From Cognatundibacterium rivi (lineage in GTDB: Bacteria > Pseudomonadota > Gammaproteobacteria > Burkholderiales > Burkholderiaceae_D), in contig NZ_JAGSPK010000002.1 in assembly GCF_018139565.1 (NCBI RefSeq), positions 248,001-312,000 of the forward strand: DNA of 64,000 nucleotides, read 5' to 3'. Position numbers and translations under genes: made by a program. The notes beneath the pieces are model-generated. The model was given only the letters and a program-made list of their open reading frames with translations. It was not told the DNA's origin and searched no databases. Position 1 is the stretch's first letter; the number at the start of each line of letters is the position of its first letter. This document shows, in pieces, positions 8,062-17,825 of this stretch.

Positions 8062-8943
8062 ATGAAAAACAGTTCGGTTGTGCCTTATGTCGCTTTGCAT
8101 TTTGCGATATTTTTATTTGGTAGTGCAGGTGTGTTGAGTAAACTGCTGGCAGTGTCGTCACTATTGTTGGTGTTCGGGCGGACCTTGTTTGCCAGCCTCA
8201 GTCTGATTCCTTTGTTGCTGATTCAGCGTGAGTTTTCTTTTCGTGCGGTGCCAAAAACGGTAATCCTGTGCGGCGCTTTACTGGCGGTACATTGGTTAAG
8301 TTTTTTTGCCGCGATGAAGGTGGCACCTGTCACCTATGGATTAATGGGGTTTGCCAGTTTTCCGTTGTTCGTGACGTGGCTGGAGCCATGGCTCTTCAAG
8401 GAAAAGAGGGATGGTAAGGACTGGTACGCGGCGTTTGCAGTGGTGATCGGTATGGCCGTGATGGTCAGCGATACTGGTAGCGGCAATATCGCGAATGCGG
8501 CAGCACAATCGCCAGTGACCGGTTTATTGCTGGGTATTTTTTCCGGGCTGACTTTTGCGTTACTGGTGCTGGCAAATCGCTGGCAGGGTGGTCATATTGC
8601 GCCATTCCGGCTGGCATTTCTGCAAAATAGCGTCGCCACTATTACCTTGCTGCCATTTGTGTTGGTGAATGGCGGGCTGAGTCAGATTTCTGCTAACGAA
8701 TGGTGGGGGCTGGCACTGATGGGCGTGGTGTTTACGGCGATCTCACACGGCTTGTTCATGTATAGCCTGCGCTATGTTTCGACCCGATTCGCGAGTCTGA
8801 TGACCTCGCTGGAACCCGTTTATGGCATCGCCATCGCTTATCTCGTATTACACGAAACCCCAAATCTGCGTGCCTTGATCGGCTGCGCCATCGTGATTTC
8901 AGCGACGGTGGCGGTATCGTATTGGCACGGGAAGGCACACTGA
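8062..8943 (+). CDS. DMT-superfamily (EamA) permease
   Basis: About 293 residues with ten hydrophobic segments arranged as two EamA repeats, including FGSAGVLSKLLAVSSLLLV in the first and ATRFASLMTSLEP-like TRFASLMTSLEPVYG in the second. Members export amino acids, metabolites or other small molecules; the substrate cannot be read from sequence. Two starts compete: 8062, which puts the first helix near the N-terminus as in relatives, and 8026, which has AGGGA 11 nt upstream and would add twelve residues. A terminator follows. Confidence 0.8.
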   Translation: MKNSSVVPYVALHFAIFLFGSAGVLSKLLAVSSLLLVFGRTLFASLSLIPLLLIQREFSFRAVPKTVILCGALLAVHWLSFFAAMKVAPVTYGLMGFASFPLFVTWLEPWLFKEKRDGKDWYAAFAVVIGMAVMVSDTGSGNIANAAAQSPVTGLLLGIFSGLTFALLVLANRWQGGHIAPFRLAFLQNSVATITLLPFVLVNGGLSQISANEWWGLALMGVVFTAISHGLFMYSLRYVSTRFASLMTSLEPVYGIAIAYLVLHETPNLRALIGCAIVISATVAVSYWHGKAH

Positions 8944-8982
8944 TACTGCACGAAAAACGCTGGGGTTGATGGGGTGCAGAAT

Positions 8983-9014
8983 AAAAAAGGCGAAGTTTAT
9001 CTTCGCCTTTTTTA
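8983..9014. terminator. bidirectional terminator
   Basis: AAAAAAGGCGAAG (8983-8995) pairs with CTTCGCCTTTTTT (9001-9013). It serves the permease gene and, on the minus strand, the acyl-CoA dehydrogenase that ends at 9052. Confidence 0.9.
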
Positions 9015-9051
9015 TTTGAATCGAGCAAGATGAGATTGCTCTTGAGTTCAA

Positions 9052-10311
9052 TCAGGAACGGGTGATCGGCAAGCCCAAATCTTCTTTCAGATCGATATGT
9101 TTTGCCAGTTCCAGTTTCGCAATCGCATTGCGGTGAACTTCATCCGGGCCATCCGCCAGACGCAGGGTACGGTTGCCCGCCCATTGTGCCGCCAGTGGGA
9201 AATCGCCAGAAACGCCGCCTGCACCGTGTGCCTGTATCGCCCAATCCAGTACTTGCTGCGTGACATTCGGTGCCAGCACTTTGATCATCGCAATCTCAGC
9301 CTGTGCATGTTTGTTGCCGACTGTATCCATCAGATACGCTGCCTTCATCGTCAACAAACGTGCTGTATCAATCTGTATGCGGGATTCAGCAATGCGCTCA
9401 CGCCAGATGCTTTGTTCAGAAATTTTCTTGCCGAATGCGGTGCGGCTGTTCAGACGTTTGCACATTAATTCCAGCGCACGTTCTGCCACGCCAATCGCAC
9501 GCATGCAGTGATGGATACGACCAGGGCCAAGGCGACCTTGAGCGATTTCAAAACCACGGCCTTCGCCGAGCAGAATATTCGACGCAGGGACACGCACATT
9601 TTCAAACAGAATTTCACAATGACCATGCGGTGCATCGTCATAGCCGAATACAGGAAGAGGGCGTTTCACCGTGATGCCCGGTGTTTTTGCATCGACCAGT
9701 ATCATCGATTGCTGCGCATGGCGGGCGGCGTTGAAATCGGTTTTACCCATCAAAATGTAGACGGCGCAACGCGGATCGCCAGCACCGGATATCCACCATT
9801 TATGGCCGTTGATTACATAATGATCGCCATCGCGCTCAATGCGGGTTTCCACATTGGTGGCATCGGATGAAGCAACACCAGGCTCCGTCATCGCAAAAGC
9901 CGAGCGGATTTCGCCCCGCAGCAATGGCTCCAGCCATTGCTTTTTATGATCTTCGGTGCCGTAGCGTTCGATAGTTTCCATATTGCCGGTGTCCGGCGCG
10001 GAACAGTTGAACACTTCCGGTGCCCAACCGACGCGACCCATGATTTCGCACAAAGGCGCGTAATCCAGATTCGACAAACCCTCAGGTGCACGCGCTGATT
10101 TAGGCAGGAACAGATTCCATAAGCCTTCTGCGCGGGCTTTCGGTTTCAAGTCTTCAATGATTTGCGTTGCTATCCAGCGGTTGCCTTTTTCCAGACCATT
10201 GCGGTCGATTTCTTCTTTGTAGGCTTGTTCGTTCGGATAAATATGCTCATCCATGAAGCGCAATAATTTACCTTGCAGTTCTTTACAGCGATCTGAGTAT
10301 TCGAATTCCAT
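9052..10311 (-). CDS. acyl-CoA dehydrogenase, ACAD10/11-type
   Basis: A 419-residue dehydrogenase. The start at 10311 ([12 protein letters not shown]) has GGAGAC 4 nt upstream; a longer frame to 10374 is less likely. Family segments include [30 protein letters not shown] and, near the end, [17 protein letters not shown]. Together with the upstream APH-type kinase gene it reconstructs the two domains that are fused in animal ACAD10/ACAD11, enzymes that phosphorylate and then dehydrogenate 4-hydroxyacyl-CoA. That role for this bacterial pair is an inference from domain pairing. Confidence 0.88.
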   Translation of the reverse strand: MEFEYSDRCKELQGKLLRFMDEHIYPNEQAYKEEIDRNGLEKGNRWIATQIIEDLKPKARAEGLWNLFLPKSARAPEGLSNLDYAPLCEIMGRVGWAPEVFNCSAPDTGNMETIERYGTEDHKKQWLEPLLRGEIRSAFAMTEPGVASSDATNVETRIERDGDHYVINGHKWWISGAGDPRCAVYILMGKTDFNAARHAQQSMILVDAKTPGITVKRPLPVFGYDDAPHGHCEILFENVRVPASNILLGEGRGFEIAQGRLGPGRIHHCMRAIGVAERALELMCKRLNSRTAFGKKISEQSIWRERIAESRIQIDTARLLTMKAAYLMDTVGNKHAQAEIAMIKVLAPNVTQQVLDWAIQAHGAGGVSGDFPLAAQWAGNRTLRLADGPDEVHRNAIAKLELAKHIDLKEDLGLPITRS

Positions 10312-10395
10312 TTTGTCTCCGGTTTTTGTTTTCACGATGAAAATGAATTGCCTGCTGCTTGTGTTCTTAATCAACGTTAAGAACGATAAAAACCA

Positions 10396-11469
10396 TTATG
10401 CTTGTTTCTGTACGTAGCTCCAGCCCAGTTCCGCCATTGGTCTTGCCGCTTCGCCAGATTTTTTCGCCTGCGCGCTGGATGCGGTACCGTCGACATAACG
10501 TTTCATGATGCCTTGCAAAATGCCCGCCATGCGGAACAGATTGTAAGCAAGGTAGAAATTGAAATCTTCCGGGCGTATGGTTTTACCAGTACGTTCGCAA
10601 TACTTGGCGATGTATTCCTGCTCAGAAGGAATGCCGAGTGCCTTGTGATCAAGACCGGCAATGCCGCGGAACTGCCCCGGCGTCACATGCCAGCTCATGC
10701 AATGATATGAAAAATCAGCCAGCGGATGTCCGAGTGTGGAGAGTTCCCAATCCAGTATCGCCAGAATCCGTGGCTCCGTCGGGTGAAACATCATATTGTC
10801 GAGGCGATAGTCGCCATGCACGATGCTGGTGTCATCGCCGGCGGGGATATTGTGCGGCAGCCATTCGATCAGCTTATCCATGGCTTCGATTTTTTCGGTT
10901 TCCGACGCCCTGTATTGTTTCGTCCAGCGATCAATCTGACGCGCAAAGTAATTACCCGGTTTGCCATAATCAGCCAGACCGATCGCCGCGTAGTCTATGG
11001 TGTGCAGTTGGGCGATGACGCGGTTCATTTCATCGTAAATTTCACCGCGTTGCGCAGGTGTCATACCAGGCAGCGATTGATCCCATAATACCCGCCCATC
11101 GACAAATTCCATGATGTAAAACGCACGGCCAATCACGTCTTCATCGGCGCACAAAGCGTATTGTCTGGCAGCCGGAAAGCCCGCTTTATTTAAGGCATTC
11201 ATGACCTTGAATTCACGTTCGATTGCGTGGGCGGATGGCAGTAACTTGGCAACTGGCCCCGGTTTGGCGCGCATTACATAACGTTGATTGCCGGCAGTTA
11301 GTTTGAAAGTCGGATTAGACTGGCCGCCTTTGAATTGTTCGACCACCAGTTGATCGGTTAGTGAGGCATCGAAGCCTTCGACATGTTGTCGCATATAGTC
11401 GGCAAGTGCGCCGATATCGAATTTCTGACGATCAGCAACCGGCATGGTGCCCATGAATTCTTCAAACAT
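10396..11469 (-). CDS. APH-type phosphotransferase, partner of ACAD10/11-like dehydrogenase
   Basis: A 357-residue protein kinase-like fold enzyme of the aminoglycoside phosphotransferase superfamily. Visible are FKGGQSNPTFKL (nucleotide loop), YVMRAKPG (ATP-binding lysine region), the catalytic loop SIVHGDYRLDNMMF and the metal site AILDWELSTLGHPLADF. The start at 11469 is preceded by AGGAGA. In animal ACAD10/11 this domain phosphorylates the 4-hydroxyl of acyl-CoAs; here it precedes the dehydrogenase by 84 nt in the same direction. A clean CGAACGTTCG palindrome about 90 nt upstream suggests regulated expression. Confidence 0.87.
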   Translation of the reverse strand: MFEEFMGTMPVADRQKFDIGALADYMRQHVEGFDASLTDQLVVEQFKGGQSNPTFKLTAGNQRYVMRAKPGPVAKLLPSAHAIEREFKVMNALNKAGFPAARQYALCADEDVIGRAFYIMEFVDGRVLWDQSLPGMTPAQRGEIYDEMNRVIAQLHTIDYAAIGLADYGKPGNYFARQIDRWTKQYRASETEKIEAMDKLIEWLPHNIPAGDDTSIVHGDYRLDNMMFHPTEPRILAILDWELSTLGHPLADFSYHCMSWHVTPGQFRGIAGLDHKALGIPSEQEYIAKYCERTGKTIRPEDFNFYLAYNLFRMAGILQGIMKRYVDGTASSAQAKKSGEAARPMAELGWSYVQKQA

Positions 11470-11560
11470 CAATGTCTCCTGGCGGATATAAATTGTTATG
11501 TGATCTTAACCCCGGATGCACTTCGGAGCAGATGGTCAAAACTATTTTAACTCAAGTAAT

Positions 11561-11570
11561 CGAACGTTCG
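11561..11570. promoter_or_regulatory. operator-like palindrome CGAACGTTCG
   Basis: A perfect 10-bp palindrome in an AT-rich promoter region ahead of the kinase/dehydrogenase operon. Related cores occur at 5693 and 26167. TetR-family lipid-catabolism repressors use sites of this type; no regulator gene is in the window. Confidence 0.45.
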
Positions 11571-11631
11571 TACTATTTTTATTTTGTAAGAAAACAAGTA
11601 TTCAAAGTACGCTCTCAGTGTGTCTAAGAAT

Positions 11632-11669
11632 GTTGAAGGGCTTCAAACTTACGTCTGAAGCCCTTCAAC
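11632..11669 (-). terminator. 14-bp inverted repeat downstream of serB
   Basis: GTTGAAGGGCTTCA (11632-11645) pairs perfectly with 11656-11669 across a 10-nt loop. It lies 58 nt after the serB stop on the minus strand. No T run follows, so it may terminate poorly or act as an RNA-stabilising 3' hairpin. Confidence 0.55.
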
Positions 11670-11726
11670 GGAATGGTGCGGAAAAATGAAATGGAAAAAA
11701 TTTTATAGCGAGGCCAAAAAAACGGC

Positions 11727-12587
11727 TCAGAATAAATTCAATACACCATCCAGCCCGACAAAGTTCAATGCGACATCGGCTTGTGCGCGGACCACGGGTT
11801 TGGCGCGAAAGGCGACGGACATGCCGGAAATTTTCATCATTTTCAGATCGTTAGCGCCGTCGCCCATCACGATGGCTTGATCTGGCGTGATGCCCATTTC
11901 TGCGCAAACGCGCTCGACGGTTCTTTTCTTTTCATCTGCATCAACGATGCCACCGACCACTTTGCCAGTCAGTTTGCCATTCTCGATTTCGAGTACATTG
12001 GCATGGGTGTGATCGAGCTGCAGGCGAGATTTCATGCGGTCGGTAAAAAATGTAAAACCGCCAGAGACCAGCAGGGTTTTCAATCCAGCTTGTTGCACCG
12101 CTTTCAGCATCTTCTCTGCACCAAGTGATAGTTGCAAACGTTCATCATAGACGCGTTGTAGCGCAGACGCATCCAGTCCTTTGAGCAGCGCAACCCGGCG
12201 CGTCAGGCTTTCGCAGAACTCGAGTTCACCGCGCATGGCAGCTTCGGTGATTTCTGCCACTTGCGGTTTCAAACCTTGCATGTCCGCGATTTCATCGATG
12301 CATTCGATGGTGATCAGGGTTGAATCCATATCCATCGCGACCAGTTTGAAGTCACTGAGGGCGCGTGCCTGCGCCTGCGCTGTGACATCCAGCGCAGCAT
12401 CGAAGCATTGCTGCTGTATCCGCGCCCATGCCGCATCGTCAAGGCTGACGCCGTTGAGACGCAGCGCGTAGTCATTCAAGTGCTTCGATGTCTTCGCCTT
12501 GCTGTGTTCAATAATTTCTTGCAGTAAAGCCTGATGCGTCCCGTGAATGGGATGCACGCCTTGTATGGTCAATTGTGTGATGGTCAT
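11727..12587 (-). CDS. serB: phosphoserine phosphatase
   Basis: A 286-residue HAD hydrolase, last step of serine synthesis (O-phosphoserine to serine). The nucleophile motif DMDST is at residues 86-90, motif II is TLLVSGGFTFF, and motif III/IV is VMGDGANDLKMM. The N-terminal ~80 residues form the ACT-like regulatory extension seen in proteobacterial SerB. It lies 36 nt after the stop of mfd on the same strand and is probably co-transcribed with it, a common Burkholderiales arrangement. Confidence 0.95.
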   Translation of the reverse strand: MTITQLTIQGVHPIHGTHQALLQEIIEHSKAKTSKHLNDYALRLNGVSLDDAAWARIQQQCFDAALDVTAQAQARALSDFKLVAMDMDSTLITIECIDEIADMQGLKPQVAEITEAAMRGELEFCESLTRRVALLKGLDASALQRVYDERLQLSLGAEKMLKAVQQAGLKTLLVSGGFTFFTDRMKSRLQLDHTHANVLEIENGKLTGKVVGGIVDADEKKRTVERVCAEMGITPDQAIVMGDGANDLKMMKISGMSVAFRAKPVVRAQADVALNFVGLDGVLNLF

Positions 12588-12623
12588 GAACGGATCAATA
12601 AGTAAGGAAATCTCAGTGACAAA

Positions 12624-15600
12624 TCAATGCAGCGCTTTGAGCGTGGTTTTGATTTGAGCAACCCGGCTCGCGAGGTCAGGCATGTTGGCAGTAATGCGCA
12701 ATTTGTCCTGACCATTCAGACGGATGTGTTTGTTCTTTTGTACCAGCTCGATGATGCGCATTGCATCGATCGGTGGCTGCGGTTCAAATTGTAAAGTCGC
12801 CGCTTCGTTATGAGCATCAATCTTAATGATGCCCAGCGGTTTGGCGGCGACCCGCAGCCTATGGGTTTCCAGCAAAGACTTCACCTGTTCCGGCAGTTTG
12901 CCGAAACGATCAATCATTTCTTCCTGCATATCATCGATCGCACTGGCTTTGCTGCAATTCGCGAGGCGTTTGTATATCGACAGCCGTTCGTGAACATCGC
13001 CGCAGAAGTCGTTTGGCAATAAGGCCGGGATATGCAGATTGATTTCGGTGGTGGATGATAAAGGTGCGGCAAGGTCAGGTTCTTTGCCATTCTTCAACGC
13101 ACGTACCGCTTCATTGAGCATGTCGGAATACATCTGGAAGCCGATCTCATGCATTTCGCCTGATTGATTATCTCCCAGCACTTCACCGGCACCGCGGATT
13201 TCCAGATCGTGCATCGCCAGATAAAAGCCACTGCCAAGTTCTTCCATTTGCTGAATCGCCTCCAGCCGGCGATTGGCCTGTTTGGTCAGGCCTTGTACAT
13301 CATGTACCAGCAAATATGCATAGGCCTGGTGATGCGAGCGCCCAACCCGACCGCGTAACTGGTGTAATTGCGCGAGGCCGAATTTATCGGCGCGGTGCAT
13401 GATGATGGTGTTCGCAGTCGGTACGTCGATACCGGTTTCGATAATTGTCGTACACAGCAGGATGTTATGCCGTTGCGCAACGAAATCACGCATGACTTTT
13501 TCCAGATCACGTTCATGCATCTGACCATGCGCCACCACCACGCGCGCTTCCGGTAAAAGCGCCTCTAACATGGCCTTACGGTTTTCTATCGTTTCTACCT
13601 CGTTATGCAGGAAGTAAACCTGACCACCGCGTTTTAATTCGCGCAAACAGGCTTCGCGGATCACGGAATCATTTTCACTGCGAACGAAAGTTTTGATCGC
13701 CAGACGTTTTTGCGGCGCTGTCGCAATGATGGAAAAATCGCGCAAGCCTTCGAGTGCCATGCCCAGCGTCCGCGGAATCGGCGTTGCAGTCAGCGTCAGT
13801 ACATCGACTTCGGAGCGCAATGATTTCAGTGCTTCTTTCTGGCGAACGCCGAACCTGTGCTCTTCGTCAATAATCACCAGGCCAAGTCGGGAAAATTTTA
13901 CGTCGTCCGACAATAGCTTATGCGTACCGATCACGATATCGACCGTGCCATCGCCCATCCCTTTGATTGCCTGATTGATTTCCTTGCCGGAACGGAAGCG
14001 CGATAATTCAGCGATTTTGACCGGCCAGTTAGCAAAGCGATCGGCAAAGGTCTGGGCATGCTGTTCGGCAAGCAGGGTCGTTGGTGCCAGAATCGCGACC
14101 TGTTTGCCGCCCATCACTGCAACAAAAGCTGCGCGCAGCGCGACTTCAGTCTTACCAAAGCCGACGTCACCGCAGATCAGGCGATCCATAGGTTTGCCCG
14201 ACGTCATATCGCCGATCACGGCGTTGATGGCTGCCGCCTGATCCGGGGTTTCATCGAAGCCGAAACTCTCAGCGAACGCTTCATAGTCTTTGGCTGAATA
14301 TTCAAATGCATGGCCGTGACGGGCAGCGCGGCGTGCGTACAGGTTCAGCAGCTCTGCGGCGGTATCACGGATTTGTTGTGCGGCTTTTTTCTTCGCTTTT
14401 TCCCACTGCCCGGAACCCAGCGTGTGCAACGGTGCATCGTCCGGCGACGCGCCGGAATAACGCGAGATCACGTGCAACTGCGACACTGGCACATACAGCT
14501 TGGTTTCTTTGGCGTATTCCAGATGCAGGAATTCAGTGTCACCTTCGCCCAGATCCATGCTGATCAGCCCCATGTAACGCCCGATACCATGATTGCTGTG
14601 AACGACTGGGTCACCGATTTTAAGTTCGGATAAATCGCGCACCATGTGCTCGACTTGCGTTGTGGCTTCCTGTTTTTTGCGGCCTATGCGTTTGCCGCTG
14701 CCTGCATACAGTTCAGCTTCGGTAATGAAGGCCAGATCTTCTGCCAGCACGAAACCGGCATGTAAGGGCGCAACGCCCAGCATCAGCTTGGCATTGGCCG
14801 TCGCAAAATCAGCATAGCCTTCGCACAGACTGAGCTGGATATTGTATTCATTGAAGTACTGCTGCAAGGTCTCGCGACGACCGGCAGTTTCGGCGCAAAT
14901 CATTACGCGTTTATCCGTCTGCAGCAGGAAAGAACGTAAATTCGTCAGCGGATCATCCGCACGGCGATTGACTGCGATATCTGGCAGAAAGCTCGATACT
15001 TCCGATGCGGCAGCGTTTTTTTCGGTGTCACTGATGACCCAGCGCGCCTGTGTTTTCAGGGCTGCAAAAAAATCTTCGTCACGCAGGAAAACAGATTCAG
15101 GTGGCAACACCGGGCGCTCACGATCCGATTTCAGGAATTGATAACGTGAGCGGGTATCGGTCCAGAAACGTTGTATCGTCTCGTCGATATTGCCGACCAG
15201 CGCGAAATGCGGTGCTTCGGGCAGATAATCGAACAGAGTTGAAGTTTGCTCAAAAAACAGCGGCAGATAGTATTCAATACCGGCAGACGCAATGCCATTG
15301 CCCATATCTTTGTATATCGATGAGCGCGACGGATCGCCTTCGAATGTTTCGCGCCAGCGGCTGCGAAATGCTACCCGTGCCGGTTCATCCATAGGGAATT
15401 CGCGCCCTGGCAGCAGTCGAACTTCCGGCACCGGATACAAAGAACGCTGGGTATCAGCATCAAAGGTGCGGATGGTCTCTATCGTATCGCCAAATAAATC
15501 AAGGCGATACGGCAGGGCGGAGCCCATAGGGAATAAGTCGATCAGCCCGCCACGCACCGAATATTCACCGGGCGACATCACCTGGCTGACATGGCTGTAA

Positions 15601-16055
15601 CCGGCCAGTGTCAGCTGTGTTTTCAGTTTTGCTTCATCCAGCGTGTCGCCTTTTTTGAAAAAGAAGGTGTAGGCGGCAAGGAAGGACGGCGGTGCCATGC
15701 GCAGCAGGGCAGTGGTCGCCGGAGCAAGCAAGACATCGCAATTGCCGTTTTGAATTTCGTACAGACTGGCAAGGCGCTCAGAAACCAGATCCTGATGTGG
15801 CGAAAAAGCGTCATACGGCAAGGTTTCCCAATCCGGCAGCAAATGGCAGCGCAATTCAGCGTTGAACCACGGTATTTCGTCCAGCAGCCGCTGGGCATCG
15901 CCGGGATTAGCGACGAACACGGTCAGCATGCGCTTTTCTGACCTCAGCGCCGTGGCGGCTTGCGCCAGTGCATACGCATCAGAAGAACCATGCAGATTGG
16001 GGAGCGCCAGACGATGGCTGGGTTTTGCTAAGGATTTACTGAAATCAAATGACAT
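12624..16055 (-). CDS. mfd: transcription-repair coupling factor Mfd
   Basis: A 1143-residue protein of full length. It removes stalled RNA polymerase from DNA and recruits UvrA for strand-specific excision repair. Order of parts: N-terminal UvrB-like module (LPDWETLPYDAFSPHQDLVS), polymerase-interacting domain (IGDPVVHSNHGIGRYMGL), RecG-like translocase with Walker A GDVGFGKTEVALRAAF, DEEHRFG motif, TATPIPRTL, and motif VI region QLRGRVGRSHHQAYAYL, and the C-terminal TRCF domain that masks UvrA binding. It is divergent from ispD with about 117 nt between them. Confidence 0.97.
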   Translation of the reverse strand: MSFDFSKSLAKPSHRLALPNLHGSSDAYALAQAATALRSEKRMLTVFVANPGDAQRLLDEIPWFNAELRCHLLPDWETLPYDAFSPHQDLVSERLASLYEIQNGNCDVLLAPATTALLRMAPPSFLAAYTFFFKKGDTLDEAKLKTQLTLAGYSHVSQVMSPGEYSVRGGLIDLFPMGSALPYRLDLFGDTIETIRTFDADTQRSLYPVPEVRLLPGREFPMDEPARVAFRSRWRETFEGDPSRSSIYKDMGNGIASAGIEYYLPLFFEQTSTLFDYLPEAPHFALVGNIDETIQRFWTDTRSRYQFLKSDRERPVLPPESVFLRDEDFFAALKTQARWVISDTEKNAAASEVSSFLPDIAVNRRADDPLTNLRSFLLQTDKRVMICAETAGRRETLQQYFNEYNIQLSLCEGYADFATANAKLMLGVAPLHAGFVLAEDLAFITEAELYAGSGKRIGRKKQEATTQVEHMVRDLSELKIGDPVVHSNHGIGRYMGLISMDLGEGDTEFLHLEYAKETKLYVPVSQLHVISRYSGASPDDAPLHTLGSGQWEKAKKKAAQQIRDTAAELLNLYARRAARHGHAFEYSAKDYEAFAESFGFDETPDQAAAINAVIGDMTSGKPMDRLICGDVGFGKTEVALRAAFVAVMGGKQVAILAPTTLLAEQHAQTFADRFANWPVKIAELSRFRSGKEINQAIKGMGDGTVDIVIGTHKLLSDDVKFSRLGLVIIDEEHRFGVRQKEALKSLRSEVDVLTLTATPIPRTLGMALEGLRDFSIIATAPQKRLAIKTFVRSENDSVIREACLRELKRGGQVYFLHNEVETIENRKAMLEALLPEARVVVAHGQMHERDLEKVMRDFVAQRHNILLCTTIIETGIDVPTANTIIMHRADKFGLAQLHQLRGRVGRSHHQAYAYLLVHDVQGLTKQANRRLEAIQQMEELGSGFYLAMHDLEIRGAGEVLGDNQSGEMHEIGFQMYSDMLNEAVRALKNGKEPDLAAPLSSTTEINLHIPALLPNDFCGDVHERLSIYKRLANCSKASAIDDMQEEMIDRFGKLPEQVKSLLETHRLRVAAKPLGIIKIDAHNEAATLQFEPQPPIDAMRIIELVQKNKHIRLNGQDKLRITANMPDLASRVAQIKTTLKALH

Positions 16056-16172
16056 TGCGGCTAGACAGGAAGATGCCGTAAAACGATCTTACGGAACAAG
16101 ATACGCGGTTAAAATGAGCGTTCAATTATAAACGAAGGGGCAGTCAGGCATTCAAACGCCACTGATCTGATT

Positions 16173-16880
16173 ATGTCTGAAGAATTAATACAACAGCAAG
16201 GCCAATCGCCACGTTATGTTGCCCTGATTCCGGCAGCAGGTGTTGGTGCGCGTATGGGCGCGAACTCCCCCAAACAGTATCTGACCATCGCTGGTAAATC
16301 CATACTGCAACACACCGTGAACGCGTTTTTGAATTTTCCGGGCATCAGTCATACTTATGTTGTGGTTAGTGAAGATGACGCTGTGGCAGATACATCTTTG
16401 CTTGCCGCCGAGCGCATGACTATTTTGCGTTGCGGGGGTGCGACCCGGCGTGACAGTGTGCGGAATGGTCTCGCGTATCTGGCAGATAAGCTCGATGCCA
16501 ATGACTGGGTACTGGTGCATGACGCCGCCCGACCAGGGCTGACCTCTGCGTTACTGCAGAAATTGATCGACCAGGTGGGCTCAGATGCAGTCGGTGGCTT
16601 ACTTGCTTTGCCAGTTGTGGATACCGTCAAACGTATTCAGGATGGAAAAGTAGAAACCGTTTCCCGCGAAGGTTTATGGCTAGCCCAGACACCGCAGATG
16701 TTCCGTTATGCTTTGCTCTGCAAGGCGCTGGATCAGGCTGAGCAGGTTACCGATGAATCGAGTGCGCTTGAATTAATGGGATATTCACCCGTATTGGTCG
16801 AAGGTCACGCCTGTAATCTGAAAGTGACATTGCCCGCAGATCTGATGATGGCGGCGCAATATCTGCAAAGAAATAAATAA
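16173..16880 (+). CDS. ispD: 2-C-methyl-D-erythritol 4-phosphate cytidylyltransferase
   Basis: A 235-residue enzyme of the MEP isoprenoid pathway that makes CDP-methylerythritol. The CTP-binding loop IPAAGVGARMGANSPKQY (residues 19-36) and VHDAARP (115-121) are intact, as is the C-terminal NLKVTLPADL. The N-terminus is about ten residues longer than in E. coli and polar. The neighbour 65 nt downstream is ispF, the usual arrangement. Confidence 0.96.
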   Translation: MSEELIQQQGQSPRYVALIPAAGVGARMGANSPKQYLTIAGKSILQHTVNAFLNFPGISHTYVVVSEDDAVADTSLLAAERMTILRCGGATRRDSVRNGLAYLADKLDANDWVLVHDAARPGLTSALLQKLIDQVGSDAVGGLLALPVVDTVKRIQDGKVETVSREGLWLAQTPQMFRYALLCKALDQAEQVTDESSALELMGYSPVLVEGHACNLKVTLPADLMMAAQYLQRNK

Positions 16881-16945
16881 ATTTGGCAAAGCAGTAAACA
16901 GTAAAAACAGTAAAGAGTAGAGAATCAATAAATTGAGGTTGTTTG

Positions 16946-17449
16946 ATGAAAAATAAGATGCGTCCTTTCCGCATAGGGCAAGGTTATGACTGTCATGCGC
17001 TGGTATCTGAACGGCGGTTGATCATTGGCGGTGTGGATATTCCGCACACGAAGGGCTTGCTTGGTCATTCGGATGCTGATGTGTTACTGCATGCGATTAC
17101 CGATGCGATTTTCGGTTCCGTGGCGCTGGGGGATATCGGACGACATTTTCCCGATACCGATTTGCGTTTTAAAGGTGCCGATTCGCGTGTGTTATTACGT
17201 GAGGCAGTACAGCGTTTGCATGCGACTGGTTATGTCATCGGTAATCTGGATGCGACCATCATTGCTCAGGCTCCAAAGATGGCGCCGCATATCGCAGCGA
17301 TGGTCAGAAATATCGCCGAAGACCTGCAGGTGGATGTCAGCCAGGTCAATATCAAAGCCAAGACCAATGAAAAGCTGGGTTACTTAGGACGTGAAGAGGG
17401 TATTGCCGCGGAAGCCGTGGTGCTGGTGTTTCATACTGATAGTCAGTAA
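16946..17449 (+). CDS. ispF: 2-C-methyl-D-erythritol 2,4-cyclodiphosphate synthase
   Basis: A 167-residue trimeric zinc enzyme, the ring-closing step of the MEP pathway. The metal ligands appear in GYDCHAL (Asp15, His17) and the family signature in [33 protein letters not shown] closes the active site at the C-terminal side. The start at 16946 follows GAGG by 7 nt; an earlier TTG is not needed. Confidence 0.96.
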   Translation: MKNKMRPFRIGQGYDCHALVSERRLIIGGVDIPHTKGLLGHSDADVLLHAITDAIFGSVALGDIGRHFPDTDLRFKGADSRVLLREAVQRLHATGYVIGNLDATIIAQAPKMAPHIAAMVRNIAEDLQVDVSQVNIKAKTNEKLGYLGREEGIAAEAVVLVFHTDSQ

Positions 17450-17498
17450 GCTGTTCGGCTAAAGCTGAAATAGTTGGAATAAAAAAGGAAAACAAAAA

Positions 17499-17771
17499 AT
17501 GAAACATGAAAATCTGAAACAACTGCTGGCTGATGCTCATCAACAGTTGGCGGGAACCGAAAAAGTCGATGATGAGTTAAAGGCGTTATTGGAAAACTTA
17601 AATCAGGACATTCATCATGTACTGAGTTCCGATCAGGCGCATGATGTTTCCGTGTTTGATACGCTGAGCGAACGCTCTCTGGCGCTGTCGGCAAAATTCG
17701 CTGCCGAACATCCTAAACTGGAACCGGTATTGCGTGAATTAGGCTCGATGCTGGCGAAGATCGGCGTTTAA
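17499..17771 (+). CDS. DUF4404 family protein
   Basis: A 90-residue all-helical protein. The layout (N-terminal LKQLLADAHQQL, a middle acidic helix, and the C-terminal SAKFAAEHPKLEPVLRELG) matches what I recall of DUF4404, a small family of unknown function. It lies 49 nt after ispF with AAAGGAAAA upstream and may be the last gene of the isp operon; a terminator follows. Confidence 0.78.
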   Translation: MKHENLKQLLADAHQQLAGTEKVDDELKALLENLNQDIHHVLSSDQAHDVSVFDTLSERSLALSAKFAAEHPKLEPVLRELGSMLAKIGV

Positions 17772-17791
17772 ATCCGCTGTCTGCAATAAAA

Positions 17792-17824
17792 AACAGCCCG
17801 CATGTAATAAGCGGGCTGTTTTGA
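17792..17824. terminator. bidirectional terminator
   Basis: AACAGCCCGC (17792-17801) pairs with GCGGGCTGTT (17811-17820), with A and T runs outside. It separates the isp/DUF4404 unit from the convergent lipoprotein gene, whose stop at 17826 almost touches it. Confidence 0.88.
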
Positions 17825-17825
17825 T

